Made by a program: the position numbers and the translations under genes
Origin: Bifidobacterium parmae
GTDB taxonomy: Bacteria > Actinomycetota > Actinomycetes > Actinomycetales > Bifidobacteriaceae
Direction: 5' to 3'
Assembly: GCF_002860365.1 (NCBI RefSeq)
Contig: NZ_NMWT01000019.1
Coordinates: 1-50,950, forward strand
Length of the DNA stretch: 50,950 nt
Notes under the pieces: generated by a model
Databases searched by the model: none
Told to the model about the DNA's origin: nothing
What the model saw: only the letters and a program-made list of their open reading frames with translations
Shown here: positions 9,223 through 18,243 of the stretch, one piece after another
Layout: every line of letters starts with the position of its first letter
How positions within the stretch are numbered: the first letter of the stretch is position 1

Positions 9223-9349
9223 GGAGAGCCCTGTGGGCTCTCCGACCGGCTCGGGATTCGTCGGCTATGTCGACGAATCAAATAAAAAATTAGGGAAGCC
9301 CTGTGGGCTTTCCGACCGGCTCGGTGCGCGGCGGCTGTGTCGTCGCGCC
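9223..9349 (+). terminator. Duplicated double-hairpin element after gnd
   Basis: Copy 1 has GGAGAGCCC-TGT-GGGCTCTCC (9223-9243), then GACCGGCTCGG, then a 9-bp stem GATTCGTCG/CGACGAATC (9255-9279) followed by AAATAAAAAATTA. Copy 2 (9293-9349) repeats the layout with different stem bases that still pair: GGGAAGCCC-TGT-GGGCTTTCC, then an 8-bp GC stem. Position right after gnd suggests termination. The compensating changes argue that the fold matters. Confidence 0.6.
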
Positions 9350-9439
9350 AGATTTGAGTCCGGCCGTAGGCCGGTCCGCAATTGCTGGTCGAGGAAGCAA
9401 GCCTGAGATTGAGGAGTATTCCCCTTTTTTCGGCGCGAA

Positions 9440-9744
9440 AAATCCCGGACGACATGCCGCTCGTCCGGGATTTCTTGTGTTGGCCTCGTCTCAGTGCGAT
9501 ATATCCCGGAGGATGGGGTTGTTCTCCGGGGAATGTTGCGCTGACATCAGCTCAGCGCGAGAAATCCCGGACGATAGGGTCGATTCCCGGGAAATATCGC
9601 ACTGGGCCCCTTTCAGGCACCCCCATCCCCTCAGCGCAATACATCCCGGAAAACAAGGGTGATCTCCGGGATATATCGCACTGAGACGGAGTCAGTGCGA
9701 TGATTCCCGGAAGAAGACGCATATTCCCGGGATATATCGCGCGG
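9440..9744. repeat. Array of four to five 53-bp imperfect palindromes
   Basis: Four full units occur at 9491-9544, 9552-9604, 9631-9684 and 9692-9744. Each has a left arm like TCAGTGCGATATATCCCGGA and a right arm that is its reverse complement, around a 13-14 nt unrelated loop. A shorter relative (13-bp arms) is at 9440-9473. Start-to-start distances are 61, 79 and 61 bp. The array lies between the convergent gnd and pgl genes, and no ORF in it looks coding. It could be a bidirectional terminator block, a REP/BIME-type repeat cluster or a protein-binding array. Confidence 0.88.
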
Positions 9745-9777
9745 GGAAGAACGGAAGGCACGGCAGGAGTCCCGAGG

Positions 9778-9890
9778 ATGCGGCTCCGAGGGCACAGCTC
9801 CGAGGGGTGCGGCTCCGAGGGGTGCGGCTCCGAGGGGTGCGGCTCCGAGGGCACAGCTTTGGGGGTGCGGTTCCCCGGGGTGCGGCTCCG
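9778..9890. repeat. 15-bp tandem repeat downstream of pgl
   Basis: About seven to eight degenerate copies of GGTGCGGCTCCGAGG end a few bases before the pgl stop codon at 9894. Three consecutive central copies are identical. The unit length equals that of a different minisatellite inside pgl itself (9985-10052). Confidence 0.85.
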
Positions 9891-9893
9891 GAG

Positions 9894-10898
9894 CTACAGC
9901 CTCACCACGGTCTCCTCGGTGGTGAACCAGATGAACTCATCCACTCCGCTGGCGAAGGAGGACGGATACTCCGGGTCCCCGGCAGGCACGGCCCCCACAG
10001 GCACGGCACCCACAGGCACGGCACCCACAGGCACGGCACCCACGGGCACGGCGTCACCACTTGGCACGTCATTCGCCACGGCTGCGCCCGCCGGCACAAT
10101 GTCACCACTTGGCACTTCGCCGCCCGCGGCGAATACGTGTGCCAGCGAATCCGCCTTGCCGGCACCGGCGGCGAAGAACCATGTGCGGCGGGAACGGGCG
10201 ATGAGCGGCGCGGTCAGGGAGACGCGCAGCGGCGGCATCTTGGGGGAGTGGGTCACGCCGACCGTGAGCCGGTCGCGCACCAGCACCTCCGCATGCCCCG
10301 AAGAGGCGGGGAACAGCGAGGCGTAATGCCCGTCAGGTCCCATGCCGAGGATCATCAGGTCGAACACCGGTTCCGGCCCCATCTCACGAACCAACTCGTC
10401 AGCGTAGGCGCGCGCGGCGGCGTCCACGAGCGAAGCGTTCTCCGCGTCGGCGGCGGACCGCACGAACTCGTCCACGCTGCTCGCATCGGCCGTCACCTTC
10501 GCGATCTCCGCCGCCGGACGCGTATCCGCCGGCATCTCGTGGATGTTCGCTTCGGGCAGCTTCCCGGACGCCACGAGCCCGTCGAGCAGCAGCCGTCGCG
10601 CCTCGACCGCGTTGCGGTCGGGGGAGTCGGCGGCGACGAAGCGTTCGTCGCTGAACCAGAAGTGGACGCGCGTCCAGTCGATCGACGCGGCCAGCGCGGC
10701 GAGTGAAGCGTCGGTCGCGACCAGTCCGAGCGGCTGCGCGGCCGAGCCGCCGGACAGCGCCACGTCGACGCGCGTGCGGCGCGAGCCGTCCGGCAGACGC
10801 TCGTCCAGCGCGTCCAGCAGCGCCAGAACGAGCCGGGACGCCCCAGCATGGATCATCACGGATTTGTCCGGATAGACGACGAGTGTGCGGCTTGCCAT
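9894..10898 (-). CDS. pgl: 6-phosphogluconolactonase with an internal VPVGA repeat
   Basis: A 334-aa enzyme that hydrolyses 6-phosphoglucono-lactone, the step between Zwf and Gnd. Family motifs are in order: LSGGSAAQPL, HFWFSDERFV, LGMGPDGHYASLFP (active-site loop) and PPLRVSLT. Typical family length is about 230-270 aa. The excess is explained by an Ala/Val/Pro/Gly-rich insert at about residues 262-309, containing four copies of VPVGA and two of VPSGD, just before the conserved C-terminal strand. The repeat is in frame and probably forms a flexible surface loop. The gene is third in zwf-opcA-pgl. Confidence 0.92.
   Translation of the reverse strand: MASRTLVVYPDKSVMIHAGASRLVLALLDALDERLPDGSRRTRVDVALSGGSAAQPLGLVATDASLAALAASIDWTRVHFWFSDERFVAADSPDRNAVEARRLLLDGLVASGKLPEANIHEMPADTRPAAEIAKVTADASSVDEFVRSAADAENASLVDAAARAYADELVREMGPEPVFDLMILGMGPDGHYASLFPASSGHAEVLVRDRLTVGVTHSPKMPPLRVSLTAPLIARSRRTWFFAAGAGKADSLAHVFAAGGEVPSGDIVPAGAAVANDVPSGDAVPVGAVPVGAVPVGAVPVGAVPAGDPEYPSSFASGVDEFIWFTTEETVVRL
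9985..10052. repeat. 15-bp minisatellite inside pgl
   Basis: Four copies of GGCACGGCACCCACA (first copy with one change, fourth with one) plus a partial fifth encode repeated Val-Pro-Val-Gly-Ala on the minus strand. Because the unit is five codons, gain or loss of copies keeps the frame. A second duplicated block, TCACCACTTGGCAC, flanks it at about 10053 and 10102. Confidence 0.9.
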
Positions 10899-10945
10899 GA
10901 TTGCTGTTGCTCCTTCATCGCAATGTCATCAGGATTCGAAACTTC

Positions 10946-10967
10946 GGCCCCCTCGTCAGAGGGGGCC
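10946..10967 (-). terminator. Intercistronic hairpin between opcA and pgl
   Basis: A perfect 9-bp stem (GGCCCCCTC 10946-10954, GAGGGGGCC 10959-10967) with tetraloop GTCA lies in the 80-bp opcA-pgl gap. It could be a partial terminator or an RNA-processing or stability element that sets pgl expression apart. Confidence 0.5.
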
Positions 10968-10978
10968 AAGGCAGATGG

Positions 10979-11983
10979 TCAGTGGCGGATCAGATCCCAG
11001 CCTTCGTTGATGACGTCGGCGTAGATCTCGTCCGGGTCGATGCGGCGCAGTTCCTCGGTCAGGCAGTCCTCGATCGTGCGCGGCGGCACGGAGATCGCCT
11101 GCGGCGCCTGCCCCGGCATCGAGATCACGGCCTGGTCCTCGTGCGGGCGTTCCAGCGACACGACGCCGTCCGCGCGCGTGAACGCCACGCCGGTCACCGC
11201 CGTCGCGCCGTCGACGTATTCCACGTCGACCGGCACGTCGAGCGTGAGACGCAGCCACGCGCACAGCAGGTCCATCGGCAGGAACTCGCGCGGTCCGGTC
11301 ACCTTCACCGCCGTGACCGGCAGGTGCGGCGGTTGGTCGAGCATCGAGGCGAGCAGTCCGCGCCACACGGTCAGGCGCGTCCACGACAGGTCGATGTCCT
11401 CCGGCGTCCAGCTGCGGCGCAGGCGTTCGATCGTCGCCTCGGGATTGCTGGAATGAAGCGCGTCGGTGATGCGGCTGCGGGCCATCGCGCCCATCAGGTC
11501 CTTCGCCGGGTTGGACGGCGGCGTGGTCGGCCACCATGCGACGACCGGCACGTCCGGCACGAGCAGCGGGATGACGAGCGTGTCCGGATGGTTGATGAGT
11601 CCGTTGCGGGGACGCAGGATGATGATTTCGCCCGCGCCGGCGTCCGCGCCGAAGCGCACCTGCGCGTTGAGATTCGATTCCGCGGGGCCGTCGGTCAGGT
11701 CGATGGCTGGATTGTCGGTCTTCTCCATCGCCTTCGCGCCGCCGTCCTCGCCGTTGCCGGAACCGTCGCGGTGCGACGTGTCCGGCACGATCGCGATGAC
11801 GCGGCACGGGTGCTCGCGGCTCGCCGCGTTGGCGACTTCGAGCGCGTGCTCGAGTTCGCCCTCATCGGTGGCGATGAGCAGCGTGAGCACGCGGCCGGTC
11901 GCCGACTCGCCGCGCTCCTCGTGCAGCTCGTCGATCTTGTGCGCGATCTCGCGCGTGCGGGTGTTCGGCATATCGATGATCAT
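10979..11983 (-). CDS. opcA: Glucose-6-phosphate dehydrogenase assembly protein OpcA
   Basis: A 334-aa OpcA-family protein, the actinobacterial and cyanobacterial partner needed for full G6PDH activity. No enzyme motif is expected. Recognisable OpcA features are the AWWP-like segment (VVAWWPTTPPSNPAKDLMGA), the DLSWTRLTVWRGLLASMLDQ helix and LLCAWL. The start is the ATG at 11983: GGAGG lies just upstream, and the ATG overlaps the zwf stop as ATGA. A TTG start at 11995 is less likely. It is tightly coupled to zwf, as in other actinobacteria. Confidence 0.9.
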   Translation of the reverse strand: MIIDMPNTRTREIAHKIDELHEERGESATGRVLTLLIATDEGELEHALEVANAASREHPCRVIAIVPDTSHRDGSGNGEDGGAKAMEKTDNPAIDLTDGPAESNLNAQVRFGADAGAGEIIILRPRNGLINHPDTLVIPLLVPDVPVVAWWPTTPPSNPAKDLMGAMARSRITDALHSSNPEATIERLRRSWTPEDIDLSWTRLTVWRGLLASMLDQPPHLPVTAVKVTGPREFLPMDLLCAWLRLTLDVPVDVEYVDGATAVTGVAFTRADGVVSLERPHEDQAVISMPGQAPQAISVPPRTIEDCLTEELRRIDPDEIYADVINEGWDLIRH

Positions 11984-13524
11984 GGCATCCTCCAATGGCG
12001 GCCTTCGCGCGCCAGCATCTCATCGGCTTCGGCCGGGCCCCAGGTGCCCGCGCGGTACGGCTGCGGCTGGCCGAGGGTCGACCAGAACTCCTCGATCGGG
12101 TCGAGGATCTTCCAGCTCAGGTTCACTTCCTCGGTGGTGGGGAACAGCGGCGGGTCGCCGAGCAGCACGTCGAGGATCAGTCGTTCGTAGGCTTCCGGCG
12201 AGTTCTCGGTGAACGAGCGGCCGTAGCTGAAGTCCATGTTCACGTCACGGACCTCCATCGTGGTGCCGCCCGGCACCTTCGCGCCGAAGCGCATCGTCAC
12301 GCCCTCGTCCGGCTGCACGCGGATCACGATCGCGTTCTTGCCGAGTTCGCGCACGGCGGTCTGCTCGAACGGCAGGTGCGGCGCGCGCTTGAACACGACG
12401 GCGATCTCGGTGACGCGCTTGCCGAGGCGCTTGCCGGTCCTGAGGTAGAACGGCACGCCCGCCCAGCGGCGCGTGTCGATGTCGAGACGGATCGCCGCAT
12501 ACGTCTCGGTGATGGACTTCGGGTCGATGCCCTTCTCGTCCAGATAGCCGACGACCTCGTGCGAACCCTGCCAGCCCTTCGCGTACTGGCCGCGCGCCGT
12601 ATTGGCGGCGAGGTCCTTGGGCAGGCGGACGGCGGAGAGCACCTTGGTCTTCTCGGCCGTCAGGTCCTTCGCGGTGAAGCTCACCGGCTCCTCCATGGCC
12701 GTGAGCGCCATGAGCTGCAGCAGGTGGTTCTGGATCACGTCGCGTGCGGCGCCGATGCCGTCGTAGTAGCCGGCGCGGCCGCCGATGCCGATGTCCTCGG
12801 CCATCGTGATCTGCACGTGGTCCACGTAGTTCGCGTTCCACACCGGCTCGTACATCGCGTTGGCGAAGCGCAGCGCCAGCAGGTTCTGCACGGTCTCCTT
12901 GCCGAGGTAGTGGTCGATGCGGAACACCGAGCTCGGGTCGAACACCTCGGAGACGACGCGGTCGAGCTCCTTCGCGCTGGCGAGGTCATGGCCGAACGGC
13001 TTCTCGATGATGACGCGTCGCCACGCGCCCTCGGAGGAGCGCGACAGGCCGGACGCGGCCAGCTGCTTGGAGACGATCGGGAACGCGCTCGGCGGCACGG
13101 ACATGTAGAACGCGTGGTTGCCGCGCGTGCCGCGGTCGCGGTCGAGCTCCTGCACGGTGGCGCTCAGACGCTCGAACGCCTCCGGATCGTCGAACGTGCC
13201 CTGCACGAATCGGATGCCGGCCGCGAGGTTGTTCCACGTCGACTCCTTGAACGGCGTGCGGCAGCGCGCCTTGACGGCCGTCTTGACGAATTCGATGAAA
13301 TGCTCCTGCGTCCAGTCGCGGCGTGCGAAGCCGGTCAGGCCGAAGCTCGGCGGCAGCAGTCCGCGGTTGGCCAGGTCGTAGACGGCGGGCAGCAGCTTCT
13401 TCTGCGCCAGATCGCCGGTCACGCCGAAGATGACCAGACTGCACGGGCCCGCGATGCGCGGCAGGCGCAGGTCGCGCGGATCGCGCAACGGATTGGTCCA
13501 ATTGGTATTCCCACTCATACCCAT
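11980..13524 (-). CDS. zwf: Glucose-6-phosphate 1-dehydrogenase
   Basis: A 514-aa first enzyme of the oxidative pentose phosphate route, oxidising glucose 6-phosphate to the lactone with NADP. GVTGDLA (34-40) is the cofactor loop, EKPFG (174-178) and RIDHYLGKE (202-210) form the substrate and catalytic region, and His206 or its neighbour is the base. ATG at 13524 or ATG at 13518 could start the protein; neither has a good ribosome-binding site. The stop overlaps the opcA start. Confidence 0.96.
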   Translation of the reverse strand: MGMSGNTNWTNPLRDPRDLRLPRIAGPCSLVIFGVTGDLAQKKLLPAVYDLANRGLLPPSFGLTGFARRDWTQEHFIEFVKTAVKARCRTPFKESTWNNLAAGIRFVQGTFDDPEAFERLSATVQELDRDRGTRGNHAFYMSVPPSAFPIVSKQLAASGLSRSSEGAWRRVIIEKPFGHDLASAKELDRVVSEVFDPSSVFRIDHYLGKETVQNLLALRFANAMYEPVWNANYVDHVQITMAEDIGIGGRAGYYDGIGAARDVIQNHLLQLMALTAMEEPVSFTAKDLTAEKTKVLSAVRLPKDLAANTARGQYAKGWQGSHEVVGYLDEKGIDPKSITETYAAIRLDIDTRRWAGVPFYLRTGKRLGKRVTEIAVVFKRAPHLPFEQTAVRELGKNAIVIRVQPDEGVTMRFGAKVPGGTTMEVRDVNMDFSYGRSFTENSPEAYERLILDVLLGDPPLFPTTEEVNLSWKILDPIEEFWSTLGQPQPYRAGTWGPAEADEMLAREGRHWRMP

Positions 13525-13533
13525 TAAGAGTAA

Positions 13534-13563
13534 TAGCCGTCGGTAAGGTATCGCCGACGGCTA
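13534..13563. other. Hairpin in the zwf 5' region
   Basis: TAGCCGTCGG (13534-13543) pairs perfectly with CCGACGGCTA (13554-13563). It lies 10-39 bp upstream of the zwf start, so it would fall in the leader or act as an operator. No binding protein is known from this window. Confidence 0.55.
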
Positions 13564-13574
13564 AGTGAAATGTT

Positions 13575-13632
13575 CGGATAGTGGGCCATAGTGAGCGGGT
13601 CTGTGAGCCGGCTCACTATGGCCCACTATCCG
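13575..13632 (-). terminator. Long hairpin after the amino-acid ABC operon
   Basis: A perfect 22-bp inverted repeat (13575-13596 and 13611-13632, loop 14 nt) lies 43 bp after the ATPase stop and before zwf on the same strand. It probably insulates the two operons. Arms this long are unusual for an intrinsic terminator, and there is no U-run. Confidence 0.7.
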
Positions 13633-13675
13633 GGTGGTCTGCGGCGGGTTCATGCCGGCCGCGATGTCCGCGGCG

Positions 13676-14460
<785 letters not shown>

Positions 14461-14461
<1 letters not shown>

Positions 14462-16050
14462 TACTTGTTCAACCTCCTATCGGCGATGTTCGCGAGCCAG
14501 GTCAGCAGCGTGATGGCCACGAAGTAGATGACGCCCACCATGAGCAGCGTCTCGGTGACGCGGAAGTTCGCCGCGTACAGCTGCTGCGCCTGGTAGAGCA
14601 GGTCGGCGAAGCCGATGGTGAGCAGCAGCGAGGAATCCTTGAGCAGGATGACCAGCTGGTTGATGACGGCCGGCGTGCCGATCTTCACGGCCTGCGGCAG
14701 GATCACCCTGCGCATCGTCTGCGCGTAGGTGAGGCCGAGCGAACGCGCGCCCTCCGCCTGACCGGGGTCGACCGACTGGATCGCGCCGCGGATGATCTCC
14801 GTCAGGTACGCGCCCGAGTTGAGCGACAGCGTGAACAGGCCGGAGAACCAGATCCAGTTCGGGATGGCGTGGCCGACGAGCTGCGGCACGCCGAAGTAGA
14901 AGAAGAACGCCCACACGAGCACCGGGGTGCCGCGGAACACGGCCACGTAGGCGCCGGCGATCCATGCGAGCGCCTTGTTGCGGCCCACGCGCATCAGTCC
15001 GAAGCCGAGGCCGAGCAGCAGCGCCACGATGAACGAGAGCGCGGTGATGATCATCGTGTTCTTGAGACCCTGCATGAGCGCGGGCAGCGACTGGGCGGCC
15101 AGCTGCCAGAATCCGACGCGTTCCACCGTCTTCACGCTGTTCGTGTCCGCGTCCGCGGAGGCGTTCGCGCCCAGATACTTGGCGAGGATCTTGTCGTATT
15201 CGCCGGAATCCTTGAGCTCCTTCAATCCCACGTTGAACGCGGCCAGCAGTTCGGCGCTCTGGCCCTTGTTGACGGCGAAGCCGTAGTAGCCGCGCGGCAC
15301 CTTCGGCGTCACGGTCTTGAGGCCGTTGTTCTGCGAGATGCCGTAGGCGAGCACCGGGTAGTCGTCGAACACGGCGGCCGCGTTGCCGGCCTTCACCATC
15401 TCGTACATCGTGGCCGACTGGTCGACCGACTTGACGGTGAAGCCGTACTTCTTCGCGATGGACTTCGCGTAGGCCTCGCCTTCCGAACCGGTCTTCGCGG
15501 TGACGGTCTTGCCTTTGAGGTCCGCGTAGCCCTTGACGGCGTCATCGCTCTTCGCGATGGCCATCTGCACGCCGGACTGGAAGTACGGGTCGGAGAAGTC
15601 GTACACCTGCTTGCGTTCGTCGGTGATCGACATGCCGGCGATCACCGCGTCCGCCTGGTTCGAGCTCAACGCCTGCAGCGCCGCGTTGAAGCCGAGCGAC
15701 TGGATCGTGACCTTGAATCCCTGCGACGCGGCGATCCGGTCGACCAGATCCATGTCGATGCCCACCATCTTGCCGTTCTCGCGGAACTCGAACGGCGCGA
15801 ACGTGGTGTCGGTGGCGATCGTGTAGGTCTTTCCCTTCGCCTTCTTCGCGAGCGCGCGCGTCGCATCGTCCACGGTCGACATGCTCTTGGTCGTGTCGCC
15901 GGCCTCCGTGCCGTCGGCGGCGAGCGCCGGCGCCGCCGACAGTCCCGCGACCATGATCGCCGCCGCGAGCAGTGCCGCGACCAGCGTCGTCAGCGCCCGC
16001 AGCCGGGCCCGCAGCCCGGCGGCCCCGCGACGCCCGTCCGCCGCCGTCAT
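14461..16050 (-). CDS. Fused solute-binding protein and permease, amino-acid ABC importer
   Basis: A 529-aa fusion. An N-terminal signal segment ([18 protein letters not shown] then APALAADG) is followed by a family 3 binding domain (about residues 55-290, starting [20 protein letters not shown], with FSDPYF). A HisM-type permease follows (about 305-529) with the EAA loop [20 protein letters not shown]. The binding domain would sit outside the membrane, tethered to the first permease helix. Start ATG 16050 is 8 bp after the dipeptidase stop. Fused receptors of this type are known in lactic acid bacteria and other Gram-positives. The operon order is dipeptidase, this gene, ATPase. Confidence 0.92.
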
Positions 16051-16058
16051 CGCGCCCG

Positions 16059-17765
16059 TCACGCCCAGCGGTCGGACATCGCGAACGCGTTGTGCATCAG
16101 ATTGCTGGACGTATACAGCACGTCGTTGAGCAGTGTCGTCGTGTGTTCGCGCAGGTAGTCGGCCATCCGCGCGTTCGCCGCTTCCAGCGTCGCGGTCGTC
16201 GCGGCGTCCGCGGTCGTCGCGGCGTCCGTGCGCTCGGCGGCGGTCGCGTCGGCGGCAGTCGCGTCGGCGGCGTCGGCTTCGCCGCGCCCGCCCGCGACCT
16301 GCGCCGCGACCGCCGCGTCCGTCTCGTCCACCAGACGATGGCCGTACGCGCGCACGCCCTCCGCGTATCCCTCCACCAGATTGTTCGTCTCGTAGAAGTG
16401 CGCGTCGGCGATCACCGCGATCAGACGGTTCGTCCAGTACAGGTTGCCGGTCGAGACGACCGGCGTCGTGTCGCGCAGATAGGCGGGCGTGTCGCGCACG
16501 TTCGCGTAGAACGGCGCGACCGTCGTGAACGGGCCGGAACCGAACGACGTCCACAGGACCGCGCGCGCCGCCGCCGGCGCGTACGGACGCAACTGGACCG
16601 CGACCATGTGGCCGGTGCGGTTGACGCCGATCGGACGGTAGCGGTGGCGCGATTCCGGCGTGCCGAGCGTGCCGTACGGGTCGTACGGCGTGCCCTCGAA
16701 ATGCGAGGCGAGGATGCGGTCGACGTCCTCGATCGTGATCTTGTTCTCCGGCACGCGGCACCACGGGATGTCGTCGGACGTGGGCGTGTAGCGGGCGGCC
16801 GGAGAATCCCAGTCCTCGCTCGGGTTGAGGCAGCGCTGCATGTACCAGGCGCGCGGCGTGTTGTAGATGTGGTCCTTCGCCGTGGACGTGCCGAACGCGG
16901 TGCGCGGGTTGAACCGGTCCGGCGTCTCCACCGAGCCGTCCGCCGCGAAGCCGACCACGCCGCGCGCCGCGCCGAGGCCCGCGCCTCGCGTGGACACCGC
17001 GGACGCGTGCGCCGGCATCGTGCGGTCGAGCCGGTGCACGGTCATCCACTCGCGCAGGTCCGCGCTGCACAGGTATTCGCGCTGCGGGCCGAACGCGTCC
17101 TTCAGGTCGAAATCGTCGATGCCGAGCTGGTTCGGGATGGTCGCATAGCAGTCGTCGGGCACGCGGCGGGCGATCCAATGGTGGCCGCCGATCGTCTCCA
17201 CGTACCAGATCTCATCCACGTCGGAGATGATCACGCCGTTCGACTCGTACGTGCCGTAGCGTTCCAGCAGTTCGCCGAGGCGCTGGACGCCTTCGCGGGC
17301 CGTGCTCACATACGGCAGGACGAGCGTGATGATGTCCTCCTCGCCGATGCCGCCCGGCTGCTCGGGGCGATAGTCCGGGTTGGGCGTGCCGTCCGGGTTG
17401 GTCGGCTCGCCCTGGGCCGGGCGCAGCTCGACGAGCGGATCGGCGGCGAGCACGCGTTCGTTCACCGCGATCGTCTCGGTGGCGCTCATCGCCACGTTGC
17501 GTTCGCTCGCGCCCGCCTCGGCGAGGATGCCGCGGTTGTTGAGCACGTTCGGGGCGATCGTGTACTGGCATGGCTCGCCGGCGTCCGTCAGGTCGATCTC
17601 CACATGGGAGAGGACGGCGCGGTAGCGGCGCGGCTGGTCCTCGGGATTGACGGTGACGAGTCGTTTCGGATCGTAGCGGCCCGAACCGGAGTCGTCATCG
17701 CGCGCGATGATCGTCGATCCGTCGATGCTGGCCGCTTTCCCTACAAGCAATGTGGTGCAAGACAT
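16059..17765 (-). CDS. Family C69 dipeptidase (PepD-like)
   Basis: A 568-aa Ntn-hydrolase. The N-terminal CTTLLVGKAASIDGSTIIAR with DDDSG is the C69 signature, and the cysteine at residue 3 would be the nucleophile after removal of Met-Ser. The ATG at 17765 is chosen over an in-frame GTG at 17774 because a -10-like TACAGT lies exactly 7 bp upstream of that ATG, suggesting a leaderless transcript. No signal peptide is seen, so the enzyme is cytoplasmic. A position directly ahead of an amino-acid importer suggests linked use of peptides and amino acids. The Ala/Asp repeats near the C-terminus are low complexity. Confidence 0.9.
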   Translation of the reverse strand: MSCTTLLVGKAASIDGSTIIARDDDSGSGRYDPKRLVTVNPEDQPRRYRAVLSHVEIDLTDAGEPCQYTIAPNVLNNRGILAEAGASERNVAMSATETIAVNERVLAADPLVELRPAQGEPTNPDGTPNPDYRPEQPGGIGEEDIITLVLPYVSTAREGVQRLGELLERYGTYESNGVIISDVDEIWYVETIGGHHWIARRVPDDCYATIPNQLGIDDFDLKDAFGPQREYLCSADLREWMTVHRLDRTMPAHASAVSTRGAGLGAARGVVGFAADGSVETPDRFNPRTAFGTSTAKDHIYNTPRAWYMQRCLNPSEDWDSPAARYTPTSDDIPWCRVPENKITIEDVDRILASHFEGTPYDPYGTLGTPESRHRYRPIGVNRTGHMVAVQLRPYAPAAARAVLWTSFGSGPFTTVAPFYANVRDTPAYLRDTTPVVSTGNLYWTNRLIAVIADAHFYETNNLVEGYAEGVRAYGHRLVDETDAAVAAQVAGGRGEADAADATAADATAAERTDAATTADAATTATLEAANARMADYLREHTTTLLNDVLYTSSNLMHNAFAMSDRWA

Positions 17766-17772
17766 GCAGCCC

Positions 17773-17778
17773 ACTGTA
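17773..17778 (-). promoter_or_regulatory. -10 element for a leaderless C69 dipeptidase transcript
   Basis: TACAGT on the minus strand is followed by 7 nt and the ATG at 17765. The same -10/N7/ATG geometry is seen at ftsY, the TetR gene and the metallophosphoesterase. Confidence 0.5.
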
Positions 17779-17878
17779 GTAGGTGCGTGAAGTGGGTACG
17801 TGGAGCGAGGCGCGGGGTTGGTGGTGCGAGCGGTGGCAGGACGGGGGATACGCGTGACGGCGGTTTCGCACGGTCGCC

Positions 17879-18111
17879 CGTTCGCCCCCGCGGGCGGGGG
17901 CTGTCGCAGCAGGATCGTGTTCTTCTTGTCGTGCAGCAGCGTTTGCCCCCCGCTGGCGGGGGCTGCCGCCGGCGATGTAGGCGACGACCGGCTTGGTCAT
18001 GGTTTTGCCCCCGCTGGCAGGGGCTGTCGGACTACGGCGGCATCGACCCGTCGCGCGGCGAGCGTTCGCCCCCCGCTGGCGGGGGCTGTCGGCTATGCCG
18101 ACTGGGGGTGG
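17879..18111 (+). CRISPR. CRISPR-like mini-array, four degenerate repeats and three spacers
   Basis: Repeats lie at 17879-17906, 17940-17968, 18001-18029 and 18063-18091 (28-29 nt). All fit CGTTYGCCCCC, then a short GC palindrome, then GGGGGCTGTCG. Three unrelated spacers of 33, 32 and 33 nt separate them, giving a 61-62 bp period, the geometry of type I-E arrays. Spacers 1 (minus), 2 (minus) and 3 (plus) each have a stop-free frame of protein-like composition. The last repeat runs on into a second hairpin (to 18111) that matches the dispersed double-hairpin element at 28419, 29553, 35049 and 35526. No cas gene is in the window. It may be an orphan or decayed array, or a repeat cluster that mimics one. 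Confidence 0.5.
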
Positions 18112-18197
18112 TTTCCGGTCGCTGCCGGAACCGCCGTTGAATGTGCTGGGTTTCTGCTGGGTCGCGTCCTATTAATCCGTTTGCGGCGGATATGCGA

Positions 18198-18235
18198 AAG
18201 CCCCGAAACTGTTGGAATCATTGGCTTCGGGGCTT
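18198..18235 (-). terminator. Terminator of tRNA-Lys
   Basis: AAGCCCCGAA (18198-18207) and TTCGGGGCTT (18226-18235) form a perfect 10-bp stem 9 bp after the tRNA 3' end. On the minus strand it is followed by a short T-run. Confidence 0.75.
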
Positions 18236-18243
18236 GTCTGCGG

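Noticed and set aside
9440-9744. CRISPR array downstream of gnd
   Set aside because: The conserved parts are the two arms of each palindrome and only 13-14 nt vary in each loop, with uneven spacing; this is a palindrome array, unlike the unit at 17879.
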